Positions 38,211-50,629 of a stretch of DNA of 64,000 nt are shown one piece after another. The notes under the pieces are model-generated. The model was given only the letters and a program-made list of their open reading frames with translations. It searched no databases and was not told the origin of the DNA. The translations under genes were made by a program, and so were the position numbers. Within the stretch, counting starts at the first letter, position 1, and every line of letters begins with the position of its first letter. The stretch is from positions 620,001 through 684,000 of the forward strand of contig JAIXMF010000007.1 in assembly GCA_025201365.1 (NCBI GenBank), read 5' to 3'. The DNA comes from Syncephalis plumigaleata. Taxonomy: Eukaryota; Zoopagomycota; Zoopagomycetes; Zoopagales; Piptocephalidaceae.

Positions 38211-40616
38211 ACGATGATGATTCCATCTAATAAATAACCTGTGTTTATTTAGTCTATACAAATACAAATGAATCAATCAATCATCAATTACAACAGCAAT
38301 AAGAGCAATAATGATAATGATAATCATCTAAATAGTGCTATTATCTTCGGTAAAAGTGAATATGTCTAACTGCCTATCAACCATCATTATCATGCCTATA
38401 TTTGTGTCCCCATTACACACACATCTTTCGGTTAATTTGTCCGAGATGTCATCACTCATCATTATCGACTCATTTGAACTCCCCTTTAAATGGAATACTT
38501 GGCACGACATATAAATACATGTTCGTATTATGCCACACCAATATCGACAAGTAACCTTTCCTGCATTATCCTTCTCTCTCTCTTGCTTTCTTACTATTCT
38601 GCTTTACTTGTCGTTTTCTATAGCGTGTATCTTTACCATCCATTGAATCTATTTACAGCGATTATTTAGTAAAAGAAAAAGAGCGAGAGCATAGGCATCA
38701 ATCACTACTATTACGGTAAGTGTTTACTTGAAGGTCTTTATTATTTACAGAAACTCGTATATACACATCATCATCATCATCATCTCCTTTTCTCTTTCTA
38801 TCTATCTATCTCTCTCACTTGCATTCACACGTGGAGTGGCGCGGTTTATCTGCTGTGCATCATCGTTTTATTCCTCTTCCTCTTCCTCCTTTTCCTTCTT
38901 TATTTGTTACCATTGTTATGGTAATCGTATGATGTGTGTATGCATATGTGTACATGTGTGTATCTGTTTCGTTGCAGTTTCTTGTTAGTCGGATATTCAA
39001 GTCAAATGGCTTAGTTGATACGGTTGCTTATTGGCGTTCACCAATGCAAACTATATCTTGTTCCATGCATCATGTCTACAATAGACAGTAATGATTGTAC
39101 TAGTAAATGTATGCGTATATGTGTGCGTGTATGCATGTACGCGTGTATAACATGGCATGTTTACTAGCAACGAATGAATAGGTAGAATAAAGGGAAATTG
39201 GCTTAAATCCGAATGATGCACCACTAGTAATGGTTGTTACATTCATTAATGCTGCTGTGGTGCATATTATAATGGATGCGAGGGCTTTGGACTGGCACGT
39301 ACCATTTCCGTACGGCACATTCACGTATCACCTTGTGGCACCCAGCCATGAATGGTTATTGCATTTGCTTGCTCGAACGTCTTGGGCACTTGCATGCCTA
39401 ACACGCCCTAGTGATAAGCGCACACACACACACGCACACACACAGAAAGAGAAAGAGAAAACGAGAATGAGAGAGAGCGAAAAAGTATACCTGTACTCTA
39501 TGAACACAGCTGTTATTATGAATATCGCTTTTCATTTTTTTCCGTCATTTCCAAATTCTCTTTATTTTACTGCAGCATACAACGAACCTCATCCCGGCTT
39601 TCCATTCTTTACGCTCACCTTGAAACGCATACGCATACTGCTATTGCCACTACTACTACTACTACCATTGCTACCACTGCTACTACTCTATCACTACTCT
39701 ATTGCTGCTACTATTGCTAGTAGTGCGACTACATTCTTTCTTTCTTCTTCCTTCTGTTGGTGTATTGGCTATTTGTTGCTAGTACTGCGTTTCTTACTCT
39801 TACCACAGTGCCCATCTTCACAGCGTAGAGTGACATATTGGGGTATCATTCTGTTGGCTGCCTATTCCTATTATTCGTTCAGTAAGTAAAGCGTGGAAAT
39901 ATCAGTTACTAGTGGTATTATTTGCATTCCTATTGCCTTAGCGTTTGTCCAACTATGATATATCGATTACGTATAATTGATTAGTCAATGTCATACACAC
40001 GTCTACTGATGTCACGCACTTTAGATAGAGGCGCAGTATGACAACAGTATACCACATCACATATCATCATGTATATACTAAGCGGAACTCACATGTCATA
40101 TCAGCTGATATGACATAGTTTTGCCTAATTATCTCTACCCTTTTCTTCTCTTCCTATATTAATCAATCTTCTGCCTGCCACCATTGTGTGAGAGTGAGCG
40201 TGTGATGATCATTAAAGTGTGGGTGTATGATAGCATCCATACAGAAATGATAAACATTCTACATTCCGCTTTTACTTTTACGGTTGTGATGGACGGGTTT
40301 TTTCCGTTACCATTTCTTTCTCAACCGACACTTGCTTTTGTTTGTGAGCTTGCTATCGATTATTCATTTTCGTTATTGACATTAACTGCTCACTTTCTTT
40401 ATCACTTGTAATTGTCATTATACTTTACTAACGATTATTTTGATGAATTTCTACTAACCAATTATCTATTGTGTAATAGCAAAACTGCGTTTTATCACCG
40501 TCGTCTATACATTTTAGCATTTGCAACTACTACTGATCAATTTTTTTTACTGCTGCTGCTGCTGCTCATCATCATCATCATCATTATCATCACTCAACCC
40601 ACCTTTCTACAGCAGT
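38211..40616. other. Long non-coding stretch upstream of SEC2 with simple repeats and a perfect palindrome
   Basis: About 2.4 kb. After an AATAAA near 38229 for RNR1 it holds CATCAT (38765-38785), a CA repeat (39421-39445), a CTA-type repeat (39650-39690), a 24-bp perfect palindrome (40093-40116) and a CTG/CAT repeat just before the SEC2 start (40550-40590). A frame at 39230-39889 is Leu/Ser/Thr low complexity spanning the repeats and is not called. Likely promoter plus a long leader of SEC2. Confidence 0.45.
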
Positions 40617-43087
40617 ATGCATAATCAACATCACGATGAATCCATGCTGGCATCATCATCGTCGTCACATGCTCCAGTGTCGGCTTGCTTAAAATGCGGT
40701 TCTACCATGCAAATGGTCAATAGTTCTAGCTTATTACTATTACCACCACCCACGCCATTGCCCGTACATCGTTCTACGAGTATGAGCGCACTTTCTGAAT
40801 CTGAAGCTAACTATCCATCGTCGCGCTCGCGGTCTTCCTCGATTGCCTCGGCTCCGATTATGCCGGGATCGCTCAACTTTGTTCCGTCCTCGGCTTCCTC
40901 CCAGGCCCATCATCTTATTGGCAGTCAGGATGGTCCGTTAGCTGAGCATGTCGCTCGATTAGCCGCACGATGCGATGAACTCGAATGGATCCAGCAGTCG
41001 CTCCAGCGGGAGAACGATCGTTGGCGACAGGAAGTAGACACGCTACGTGCGGAACGTATTCGTATTGAACAGGAATTACGGGAGACGGAAACACGTCTGG
41101 CCACCCTGCGTCCAGTCACCCCCATTGGTATCGATCAGGAATCCATGCCATTATCGCCTATCCGATGTGCGCAGATGTCATTTGAGGAACAGGCAGAGAA
41201 ACAATTCAATAGCGATGAAGAACACACGGACAGCAACGGCTACCTACCCGAGAGTAGCACGCTTACTTATTCAGTGCCTGGTATGATGAATAACAACGGT
41301 ACTAATGGTAATTACAGCACGACCTGCTCGCCAAGTATCGCGACACCGACACCAATGCGTTCACCGACCAACTCGACCTCCTTTACTTCAACCGCTATTT
41401 CGCGACATTAGGTGGATTTGCCCAACCTGAAGAGCCGAAAACATCACACTCTCTAATGGAACAACTAAGGAATGACTTGCAAAAGACATCCGAAAAGTTG
41501 GCGGCTGAAACTCGTCGGCGCGGTGAATTGGAGACTGCCAAAGCCAACATCGAGGCACAGTTGGAGGATCTATCGCGTACCGTATTTGAGGAAGCGCAAA
41601 AGATGGTGGTGGATGAACGTCGGGCTCGCGCGGAAGCAGAACGAAAACGTGATATTTACCATGCTCGTGTACAAGAGCTACAAGACGTTGAGCAAATGTT
41701 AAAGGCGCAACTGAACGATCTGAAGCGTATGATGGAAAAGGCAATGTCGGCAGCATCTGTCATGCCTACTACCACCACCGACAACAATTCATCCGTTACA
41801 AACGAGTCTACAAACGAGTTCGGTAGTGCTACAACGAATATCGCCATCAAACTCGACGAAGGTAACGATACCGATAATGATGCTAATCATCAAGAGACAA
41901 CCATTGTACCGAAATCGACTGCAAACACCGTTCGACACGTTGCTCATGGCTCGGTCACATCGTTGAACTCGTTCCCGAGTGCAGACAGCGCTTATGGCTC
42001 GGACATGACCTCGCCTACCGCATCAGGATTTGCAGCAGATCCTATTGCCGTATTGTTAGCATTCGAGACTGCAGGTCGTCGCTACACCGATTTCGTAGAC
42101 TTTTATCGTATGTGCAGTCGCGAGGCTAACGTGCTCAATATCGGCTACACGAATGGTGTCTCTAATAAGGCACTTGTTGAAACGGCATCCCTAGCGGTGG
42201 ACCCGGTCACCACGAGTAATTCAAAGTTCCTACGTCGTTGCCAGAATGACGACGTCGAACCATGTGTACGATTTGATCGCGCTGGCTATTTCTTACAGCG
42301 TAAACTGCACACCGGCGTGCAATCGGGTACTTTGATCATTGAACCGGTGGCAGCATCGGATGCACGACAACTATTCGCTTATCAAACGATGATCACATCG
42401 CCGGGAAGTACATTCCAGCCACCGTGCACGTTATGCGAACGACCATGTCCACCGGAATCCAGTCATCGTCTATTCCTCGAGGGTGAACGCGACTCCTCTC
42501 GTCAATCAGATACGCAATCTCAGTCTCAACGACTCATTTGCGCCGATTGTCGTCTTCGTCTCGTGGCTGCCTGCGAGTTCTGGGCCTATGTTCGTTTAAT
42601 GCGTCGTGGCTTGATACGCGCTACACCCGAGCAGATCTACCACGATCTACTACGCCATCGAATGCGTATGTTTTTGGCTCGTGTAGGTGCACATGGTGCT
42701 GCCACATTGCCTGTACACGGCGCACACACCGTAGCTCAACCTGTAGGCGCTAATGCCGCATCCGCTGGACATAGCAGTCTTCCTGGTGCCATTAACGATG
42801 GTTGTACGAAGCGTAAATCCGCTCCTAATCTTTCAAGTTGTGTTGCCGCCAAAGCGATAGCAACAAAAGATGGTACAGGCTCGATGCCATCCTCACCACA
42901 CGTTAGTCCTACTAAACTTGTTGGCGGTGGTCGTGATCCCGAATTAGCCGAGACAACATCAAACGACAACAATGGCAACAACGGCAACGGCAACGGAATT
43001 AACCGAAATCCATGGCGTTCCTCGATGGTTGACGCTATGGCCGGAGCACGACGTAGCTGGGCCACCCTATCTCAACTAAGCTTCTAA
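40617..43087 (+). CDS. SEC2: Sec2-type Rab guanine nucleotide exchange factor
   Basis: Sec2 activates the Rab GTPase Sec4/Rab8 on secretory vesicles. The start MHNQHHDESMLASSSSSHAP avoids a poly-Cys/Ser repeat leader. A first coiled coil (LAEHVARLAARCDELEWIQQ) and a Ser/Thr/Pro linker lead to the Sec2 helical domain: LRNDLQKTSEKLAAETRRRG, then LSRTVFEEAQKMVVDERRAR, the classic FEEA-KMV-DERR motif. The C-terminal module FLRRCQNDDVEPCVRFDRAG, CTLCERPCPP, CADCRLRLVAACEFWAYVRL and HRMRMFLARVG matches the Cys-containing C-terminal region of fungal Sec2. Between linker and helical domain the frame changes at about 41406: a stop occurs where one more T would give SRHLGGFAQPEEPK. A short intron ending at the acceptor near 41318 is a less likely explanation. 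About 820 residues. Confidence 0.85.
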
Positions 43088-43696
43088 GCCTAGACGTGTA
43101 CTATGGCGTGTTTCATCATCTATCATCTCTATAGATATACATATGTATGTGTGTTTGTATATATAGACATATTCGATACTATACTATGATATTTTAGCGC
43201 GTGGTTATTTTCTATTATGCTATCATTTACTACTTTTACTATTACTATCGTCGTCGTCGTCGTCGTTCTATCGCTTACTTGTTTGTTTGTTTGTTTATCG
43301 AATGGGTTCACCCCAACATTATTATTGATACACACACAGATAATTGGATAAAGAAGAAGTATCTTTACTATCGATAATTAAGGATGCTCTACTACTAGCT
43401 ACACATCTACTATCATTAATAAACAATTACTCATTGATAACATCCAAGAACACTATCCTCAATATACATATTATAGGCGTCACTTTCATGTCTATCGAAT
43501 AGAACTTGAATGATTGCATACTGCAAATCTGACCGTCTTCATCATTCAGTGTATAGGTTGATTGGTTCGTATTACTGAATAAAACTGTTATGACGTATTG
43601 ATTGATATCCACGTTTGATTGTACATTATATGGTGTTAGTGCAACAAGTTGGTCTGCTACAGGCTACGCACCTTTTTGTTCTCCTTACATTTCAAT
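43088..43696. other. Intergenic region between SEC2 and the RdRP gene
   Basis: AT-rich with a GTC/CGT repeat (43249-43267) and a GTTT repeat (43281-43296). No convincing gene; presumed SEC2 3-prime end and RdRP promoter. Confidence 0.45.
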
Positions 43697-46600
43697 ATGA
43701 ATCTCCCTGATTTATTCGAGAGTTCCTCAGATGACGAAGACTTGCGCGAACAACTAGCCGCTCGTCTTAAAATCACTGTCAACGATATACCCAGTTATCG
43801 ACGAACTAATAATGCATCGCGTCAACCTCGTACCGCACCACCTAGCTCATCTGTAAATAATACACCGTCAGTTGAGGATTCATCTCCGAGATTGCCTAGT
43901 CATAGTGTGGCAACTACGTGGGTTGACGGCATGCCAGTACGACCGCCCACTTACAATCGTGCGCCGAATATGAGAACACCGCGTGATTCTAGTAGCACTT
44001 CCCGATATGACACTTCGACATATCAACATCCACAACTGCAACTGCAGCAACAGCAACAACAACATCAGCAACACTCTTATTCTAGTCGCTCATACGATCA
44101 CTCCTACTCGAAGCATCGTGCAAATTATAGAAATGAATCAGCGAATACAGCATGGGATGGACATACGTATTCACCGCCATCATCATCAACAAATAACGTA
44201 GCTTATGGTGGAGATCAAAGTATCAGCTTTATTCGAAATGATTTACCACGTTCTCCTGTTATAAGAACGAATCAATATGGACGACATAGTATGGATTCCT
44301 ATGATCGTACAGGTCATCGTGACACTACGCCAGACACGCCTACACCGCGAGAGTCACGCGAACGACGTATAGCTCGTGTGTCGACGGCATTTCGACAAAT
44401 GCAACAAGATGCGCAGGAACACGACAATGAAGCCGACACTAATGGAAATGACGGTCAACGGGCGAATATCAACTAGTAAGTAGTTGCACTAATTCATAGC
44501 ATTATTAATAGTGTTAATTGGATCATTGCCAGTGAGTATCTAAATCGATATCGCGAACGATTAGATCGTGAAGGTGAACGACCGTCATCGGCATCACGTC
44601 GTTTAGAGGGGCAACAATTCGATAATTACGATCAACAACACAATATGAGTCCAGATGCGAATACACCGGATAATAGATCGTCAGGCCATCCTCGTCATCT
44701 ACTAGTATCATTACGAGGTGTACCCGAAGGTGCTACCATGAAAGACATCATTCGCGTATTCAGCGAGTATGGCAATCTATTCACGGCTCGATTGGATTTC
44801 AGACGTGATGCGCATCGACGTGATAGATCCAGTACGCACTCGGGTCGTGCTGCCATTTGCTACTTGCCTATCGGTCATCATCCACATCCTATGATTCGAC
44901 AATTACTCGAGGGTAGAGGAACAGTTACAGTGACCGTTTGTCAAAGCACCGTATGGGCCAGTAAAATGAGTCATCAGGAGATAGAGGAGCATCGTATGCT
45001 TGACAATGAATGTGCTTCGCAAGAGGTACTACTACCGCGTTTTCTTAATCAGCCACCGCCTCCATCCAATATAGTGCAACCGGATACTCGTGTTAACAAT
45101 TACAATAATAGCAACAACAACAACAGTAATGCTATAGGTTGGCAGCGATTCAATGCTGAATCCTTGGAACTTGGCTCGGAACCACGTCGCGGCGTTTATC
45201 TCTCGTTCTGGCAGCCGGACGACAATATTAGAATGGCGATCGATCCTAATAAAGGTCGCGTGCAATTGGAGTTCCACTTCTCGAACGTTGAATTCCGTAT
45301 GGAGTTACGCTGCAAGAATGCGCCCTGTTGGTATCGTATACAACGATTGTCATCCGTAGAAGATCATATGGGCGAGCCTATCAGACGATACGTGCTACTA
45401 CTTAAATTAACACGACCGCCATTGGTGGAACGTATGGAGACACGTCTCGATGAAATGGTATCGAGCGAGCAAATGACCTACAATCGCGATAATACATGGC
45501 GTCGTGTGGTACAAATCAGAATGCAAGAGGTATCGGATGCTCATAGGAATCAGCCGCAAGAAGCATTGCCGCACGACGAAGACAAGGGTGTTGTACTATT
45601 TGGCAGTTGGCTCGATTATCGTTTACAGTTCAACTTTAGCGGGGATCAACGTCATCGTGAGCAAACTTTTATTAACGCACTAAAGAATGGTCAAATATTT
45701 GGATTACGCCATTTATCGGATGATGAAGACGCGCGTATGAATCCGTTACAAGGCATTCCTGCCACAGTTTCGAATAACAACAGCAACAACAACAACAACA
45801 ATGTTAATATTCAAGCATCGCCATCGCCATCACCATCAGTATCAATGATTGACACGTCGAGTACACAATTGTCGTCGTCGTCGTCGACATTCTTCACGAA
45901 TATTGACCTAACCATTACAACCGATTTATACCACTATCCATGGCAACGTATTAGTAAATCGAGACTGAGAAATGTCGGACCTGAAGCATTTCCCGTATGG
46001 TATCGATTGGAGCAATACATTACGCAACGACAATTATCGGAACATGCACTTGACGAGACATTCTTCAATTTATTGGCCAGTAATGTCAAAGGGAGTGTAG
46101 CGGAAAACGCGTTAAAGAATCTCATTCATCGATTACGCGACACGGACGATGTCAATCAAGCGTTAGAACGGGAGATTAATCGTTTGAAGTCGATACGAGA
46201 GGAGGAAGATGTTGATACCGAGGAGTATTTACTAGATGGTATCAGTGGTATCGATGGTGAAAAACCGGAGAAAGACGGCGACGACGACGACAACGACGAG
46301 GACGACAAGGAAGATAAGAAAGACGAGGAAGAGTCGGGCAAACAGCGACAAAAGGTTCATCCTGCTGGCCGTATCATCAGTCAACACATGAGTCGTATGG
46401 CCTTACCTGATTATTGTGTCGCCATACCTAAAGTGGTAGTTACCCCTACTAAAATGTACGTTCTCGAGCCAATGGTTGAAACTTCAAATCGAGTGGTTCG
46501 CTCATTTTCACAACATGCCGATCGTTTACTACGAGTTCAATTCCTGGACGAGTCGTTTTTCGGTATTCGCGGTGAAGCAAAAACACATGACATGATTTTC

Positions 46601-48867
46601 CGTAGACTATTCTCGATGCTACTACGGGGAATCGTTGTCGGCGGACGACACTACGAGTTCCTAGCGTTCTCGTCGTCTCAACTACGCGAGTACGGCTGCT
46701 GGTTCATCGCGCCGAAATCGGGCGAGGACGGTATCAATGCGAATAAAGTACGCGAATGGATGGGCGATTTCTCCGAGTACAAGATTATCGGCAAGTTAGC
46801 CGCACGTATGGGACAATGCTTCTCGAGCACGCGTATGACCATTGAACTTGCGCCCGATCAATTGACGTGTATTGATGATGTGAAATCGAGCGACGACAAG
46901 TATATGTTCTCCGACGGTGTCGGTCGCATGTCAGTAGCGGTGGCACGCGCCGTAGAAGAGAAGATGGGACTCAAGGAGTTGCCGAGTGCCATTCAATTTC
47001 GACTAGGTGGGTGCAAGGGCGTGCTTACCCTACACCCGCCACTATCGCCGGCCAGTCCACATATTGAGTATCGCGAGAGTCAGCGCAAGTTCAACTCGGA
47101 CCATCGCGCGCTTGAGGTGATTAGAACGGCCAATTACACGGCCGGTGCCTTGAATCGACAGATTATCGTGTTGCTCACTTGTCTCGGTGTCGACGGGAAC
47201 ATTATCCTAAATCGTATGCGTGAGATGATGGATCGTATCAATCGTGCCATGAACGATCGTGAAACCGCTATTCGTTACCTGCAACAATCGGGCGATGAAT
47301 ACGAGGTGGTCGAGCGTATGGTGTCTATGCTACGTGTTGGCCTATTGCAAACGCGTGAGATCTACTTAGTCAATATGTTACGCGTGTTTCGCGCCTACCA
47401 GTTACGCGAATTAAAGCGTAAAGCCAATATACCAATTGAACAAAGTGTCATGCTACTGGGTGTTATGGATGAATTCGGTGTACTGGAACCTGACGAGATA
47501 TTCCTACAGTATGATCATCCAGGTTACGAGCAACCTTACGTGCCAACCGGTCGTTGTGCCGTCACTCGTAATCCGTGCTTTCATCCCGGTGACATTCGTC
47601 TACTGAAAGCGGTGGACAAACCTGAACTACGGCATTTGAAGAATGTTATCGTATTCAGTCAGAAAGGTTATCGCGATGTGCCGAGCCAGTGTAGTGGCGG
47701 CGATCTAGACGGTGATGAGTTCACGCAAGTATAGATGATGCACACACTTTAGATTGATACTAACTAATATTTATTTATTTAGTTGTATTTGGGACGAGAA
47801 ACTACTACCCGAATCAGATGCTGATCCAATGGATTATAGTGCACCTCAATCGCCGATGCAATCAAATATTTCAATTAACGATATTAAAAGGGCAAGTATC
47901 ATTAACGTTTATTTAACATTTATTAACCCATGTTATGTAACAGTTCTTTATTAATTATATCTTACATGATAATCTTGGAATGATTGCACACGCACATCTC
48001 GCGCAAGCCGATCAACTTACCGGTGGTGCTAAGCATGGGATTTGCATTAGACTAGCACAGCTACACTCGACCGCGGTGGATTTCCCTAAAACTGGTAGAC
48101 CGGCCGAGTTCGAGCGAGGATTACGTCCACGTGCCTACCCGCATTTTATGGAGAAATCCGATCGAGGCATGTACCACTCGGACACGGTACTAGGCAAGAT
48201 CTATGATGCTGTGACGTTAGAGGAATTCAAACCGGACAATAAGGTACAGTTAGATAAGCGTATGTTGGTCGATGGCTACGAGATATTCATCGATAGTGCG
48301 CGAGCACTGAAACGTGAATACGATCGAGCCATCGATGGTATAATGAAGCAATTTGGTATTGCCACTGAATGGGAGGTAATCAGTGGCTGGGTGGTGCGCT
48401 TCCACGATGCCTTTCAGCGTCGTGACTATCACTTGCGGCAACAAGTGATGGAGTTGGTGCACGGGGTGGAGAAACGATTCCGACATCATTTTATGCGCGA
48501 GTTTCTCGAGGCGATCGAGAATGAAGAACCTACCGCTTCAACGTCAACACCGCCACCACCATCCAACAAAGTGCTTCGTCTCGATGATCTGATGGCCAAT
48601 CCGCCGGCAGTTTCACCAGCTGTACGGCGTAGCAACAAGAAGAAGATCAAATGGCCACCGGAAATTCAAGAGGCAATCCAACAAAAAGCATCCGCTTGGT
48701 ACTACATTACCTACGAGCCATCGGAACGAGCGCTAGCTGAGGAATTCAGCGATCGCTTCTCATTCCCTTGGCTTGTGCACGAGCACTTGTGTGCTATAGT
48801 GCAAGAGCAGCAGCGTGTCATTGATGACGAGGAATTGGCACGTACACTTGCTCAACTACGCCACTAA
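43697..48867 (+). CDS. RNA-dependent RNA polymerase of the RNA-silencing type (QDE-1/Rdp1 family)
   Basis: Makes double-stranded RNA from single-stranded templates for Dicer-dependent silencing. About 1,670 residues in four exons. The N-terminal 260 residues are disordered (NLPDLFESSSDDEDLREQL, a Gln/His run, Ser/Arg/Tyr-rich). Then an RRM-like part (HLLVSLRGVPEGATMKDIIR, FSEYGNLFTARLDF), an acidic Asp/Glu insert (about 46270-46330), and the polymerase: VFSDGVG-type MFSDGVGRMSVAVARAVEE, IEYRESQRKFNS, LLTCLGVDGNIILNRM and the catalytic SGGDLDGDEF (about 47695-47720). Then come WDEKLLPESDADPMDYSAP, NYILHDNLGMIAHAHLAQAD, GICIRLAQLHSTAVDFPKTG and a C-terminal helical domain. Two introns are GC-AG: 47725-47782 right after DGDEF, and 47892-47943. 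Both start GCAAGT, and the first has a TACTAAC branch. Splicing these restores DEFTCIWDEKLL and DIKRFFINYIL. Confidence 0.95.
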
Positions 48868-49068
48868 GTGCACACGCACACACATATGTTACAATTTATT
48901 AATCTAATAAACCATTAACTTTTTTTTATTAATGATAATCTAATAAATCAGTCCTACAGTCGCGCTATTATTCTTAACTTTTTTATTTATTTTTTCTCGA
49001 ATTCTATTTTATTATTTATTCAGTTACTCATTCCTCTCTCGATACTATTCTTATTGTTCACCACCACA
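48868..49068. other. Short spacer between RdRP and SRR1-domain genes
   Basis: About 200 bp, AT-rich, with AATAAACC near 48908. The two genes are tandem. Confidence 0.4.
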
Positions 49069-49256
49069 ATGTATACGAGTAGTCTACCGAGTCAAGACCA
49101 TAATGATTTCACACCAGTTACGAGAAAGCGTCGAGCTAAAAAGTCGAACAAGTCAGCTTTATTGGCGGTAGAGACAAACGATACCACACGTAGAATGAAA
49201 CTATTAGAACGAGCACGTCAGCGTATTAATGACTACTGGTATGTATACTGATAGCG

Positions 49257-49289
<33 letters not shown>

Positions 49290-50091
49290 CGTATCTCTTA
49301 TTAATATTCATTACTACTACTACTACTACTGATATAGCGATGAATTGAAACAGAGTGCCGTCTATGATCATATAAATAGCAAGTGAAGAATACTTTTGTG
49401 ATATCCTACGGTATAGCTAATGGATAACGGTGACAGGTTTATTGAATATCGAGATGAATGACATTACACCGCAGTATCTGCTAGTATACGGTCTAGGATC
49501 GATGATGGAATCAAGGGAAGCATGCCGTCAATTGGCATTGTGCCGTCTATTAGTACAGCACCTCAAGGTACCTTATAGATTATGTATGGTAATAGTAATA
49601 ATAATAATAATATGAGATTAGTTGACAGACAAGGTACAAGGTTATGATCCTGTATGGTCAACTGAAGATCGTCAATTATTCGAAGAAAGCGGATTTCAAT
49701 GTATTGAGAAAAATGAAGTAAGCGAATAGATTAGAAGAATGAACGCTATACGATCATTGCATGACTATTCCATCTAATCCCTTTCTATTATTGCTCTTAT
49801 TGCAGAGTGGATATCGTTCACTGGATGCGTGTACCCTTGTTTATATGCCTCATTGCCCTAAAGGCCTCTATGCTAATTTATTGGCTGCCAACTGGCATCC
49901 TGATCGATTAAAGCATCTCATTCTACTGGGCAATTGTTTGGAGACATATGTAGAACGGTAAGTGCTCATATTACTTTAGTGTATAATGCTACTAACGAGC
50001 GATACATGTATTGGATAGATTAACTGAGGCGCAACTACGTAAAGAGTTCCCGCACGCATTGGAGATATCCTTTACTGCTATCATCGCATAG
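49069..50091 (+). CDS. SRR1-domain protein (Ber1/SRR1-like)
   Basis: SRR1 proteins include plant SRR1 (clock and light signalling) and yeast Ber1; molecular activity unknown. The start MYTSSLPSQDHNDFTPVTRK is the first in-frame ATG. After a Lys/Arg-rich N-terminus the SRR1 domain reads YLLVYGLGSMMESREACRQL, QGYDPVWSTEDRQLFEESGF, SGYRSLDACTLVYMPHCPKG, LYANLLAANWHPDRLKHLIL and LGNCLETYVERLTEAQLRKE. About six exons. The intron 49379-49436 starts GCAAGT (GC-AG); only this choice joins NS to LLNIEMNDITPQ in frame. The stop at 50089 may not be the true end: 50157-50384 holds QRAFSELCLQWIDSSLL, resembling the C-terminal end of SRR1 domains, so a further intron is possible. Confidence 0.8.
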
Positions 50092-50629
50092 ATATGATAG
50101 ATGCTAGTCTTTAACTCATCAAATCTTCTTATTTATACGCTTGTAAACTACTAAATATGCGGTATATAAGGCTAAAGAGAACGTCAAAAGAGGGTGGCCA
50201 TTCCACGTCTGTCATTGAGGAGGATCGACGACAATTCGACGATAATCAACGAGCATTCAGTGAATTATGCTTACAGTGGATAGATTCATCGTTGCTTTCC
50301 AAACAACAACATAGCATTGAGTGGTCTACTACTACTACTACTACTACTACCATTATGGATCCAGAGTTAATTATTAATGAATAGACAACATTGCATGTAT
50401 GACATTGTACTAGATACACGTAAACAAACAAATAATGAACTGATGAATTTGCTATTAGATGATGATGATGATGATGATGATGATAAACTTTACTGTTGAG
50501 CGGTAAAGAAAATAAGATCGATTATCAGCTTTGTTATTATTGCTTATTCTTGTTCCTATAATAATAAATAAATAAATAACAATATATATTAGCTACTCTT
50601 GTATATAAAGTGTATAAACAATTGGTTAC
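50092..50629. other. Region between SRR1-domain gene and COX8, with trinucleotide repeats
   Basis: It includes a possible further SRR1 exon (within 50157-50384), an ACT repeat (50329-50350) and a GAT repeat (50459-50483). The remainder, AT-rich, is the convergent 3-prime flank. Confidence 0.4.

Noticed and set aside
39230-39889. A 219-codon plus-strand frame upstream of SEC2
   Set aside because: It runs through CA and CTA repeats and reads as Leu/Ser/Thr low complexity with no domain or coding-like codon use.
40521-40616. N-terminal extension of SEC2 with poly-Cys and poly-Ser
   Set aside because: It translates a CTG/CAT microsatellite; the ATG at 40617 is a more natural start.
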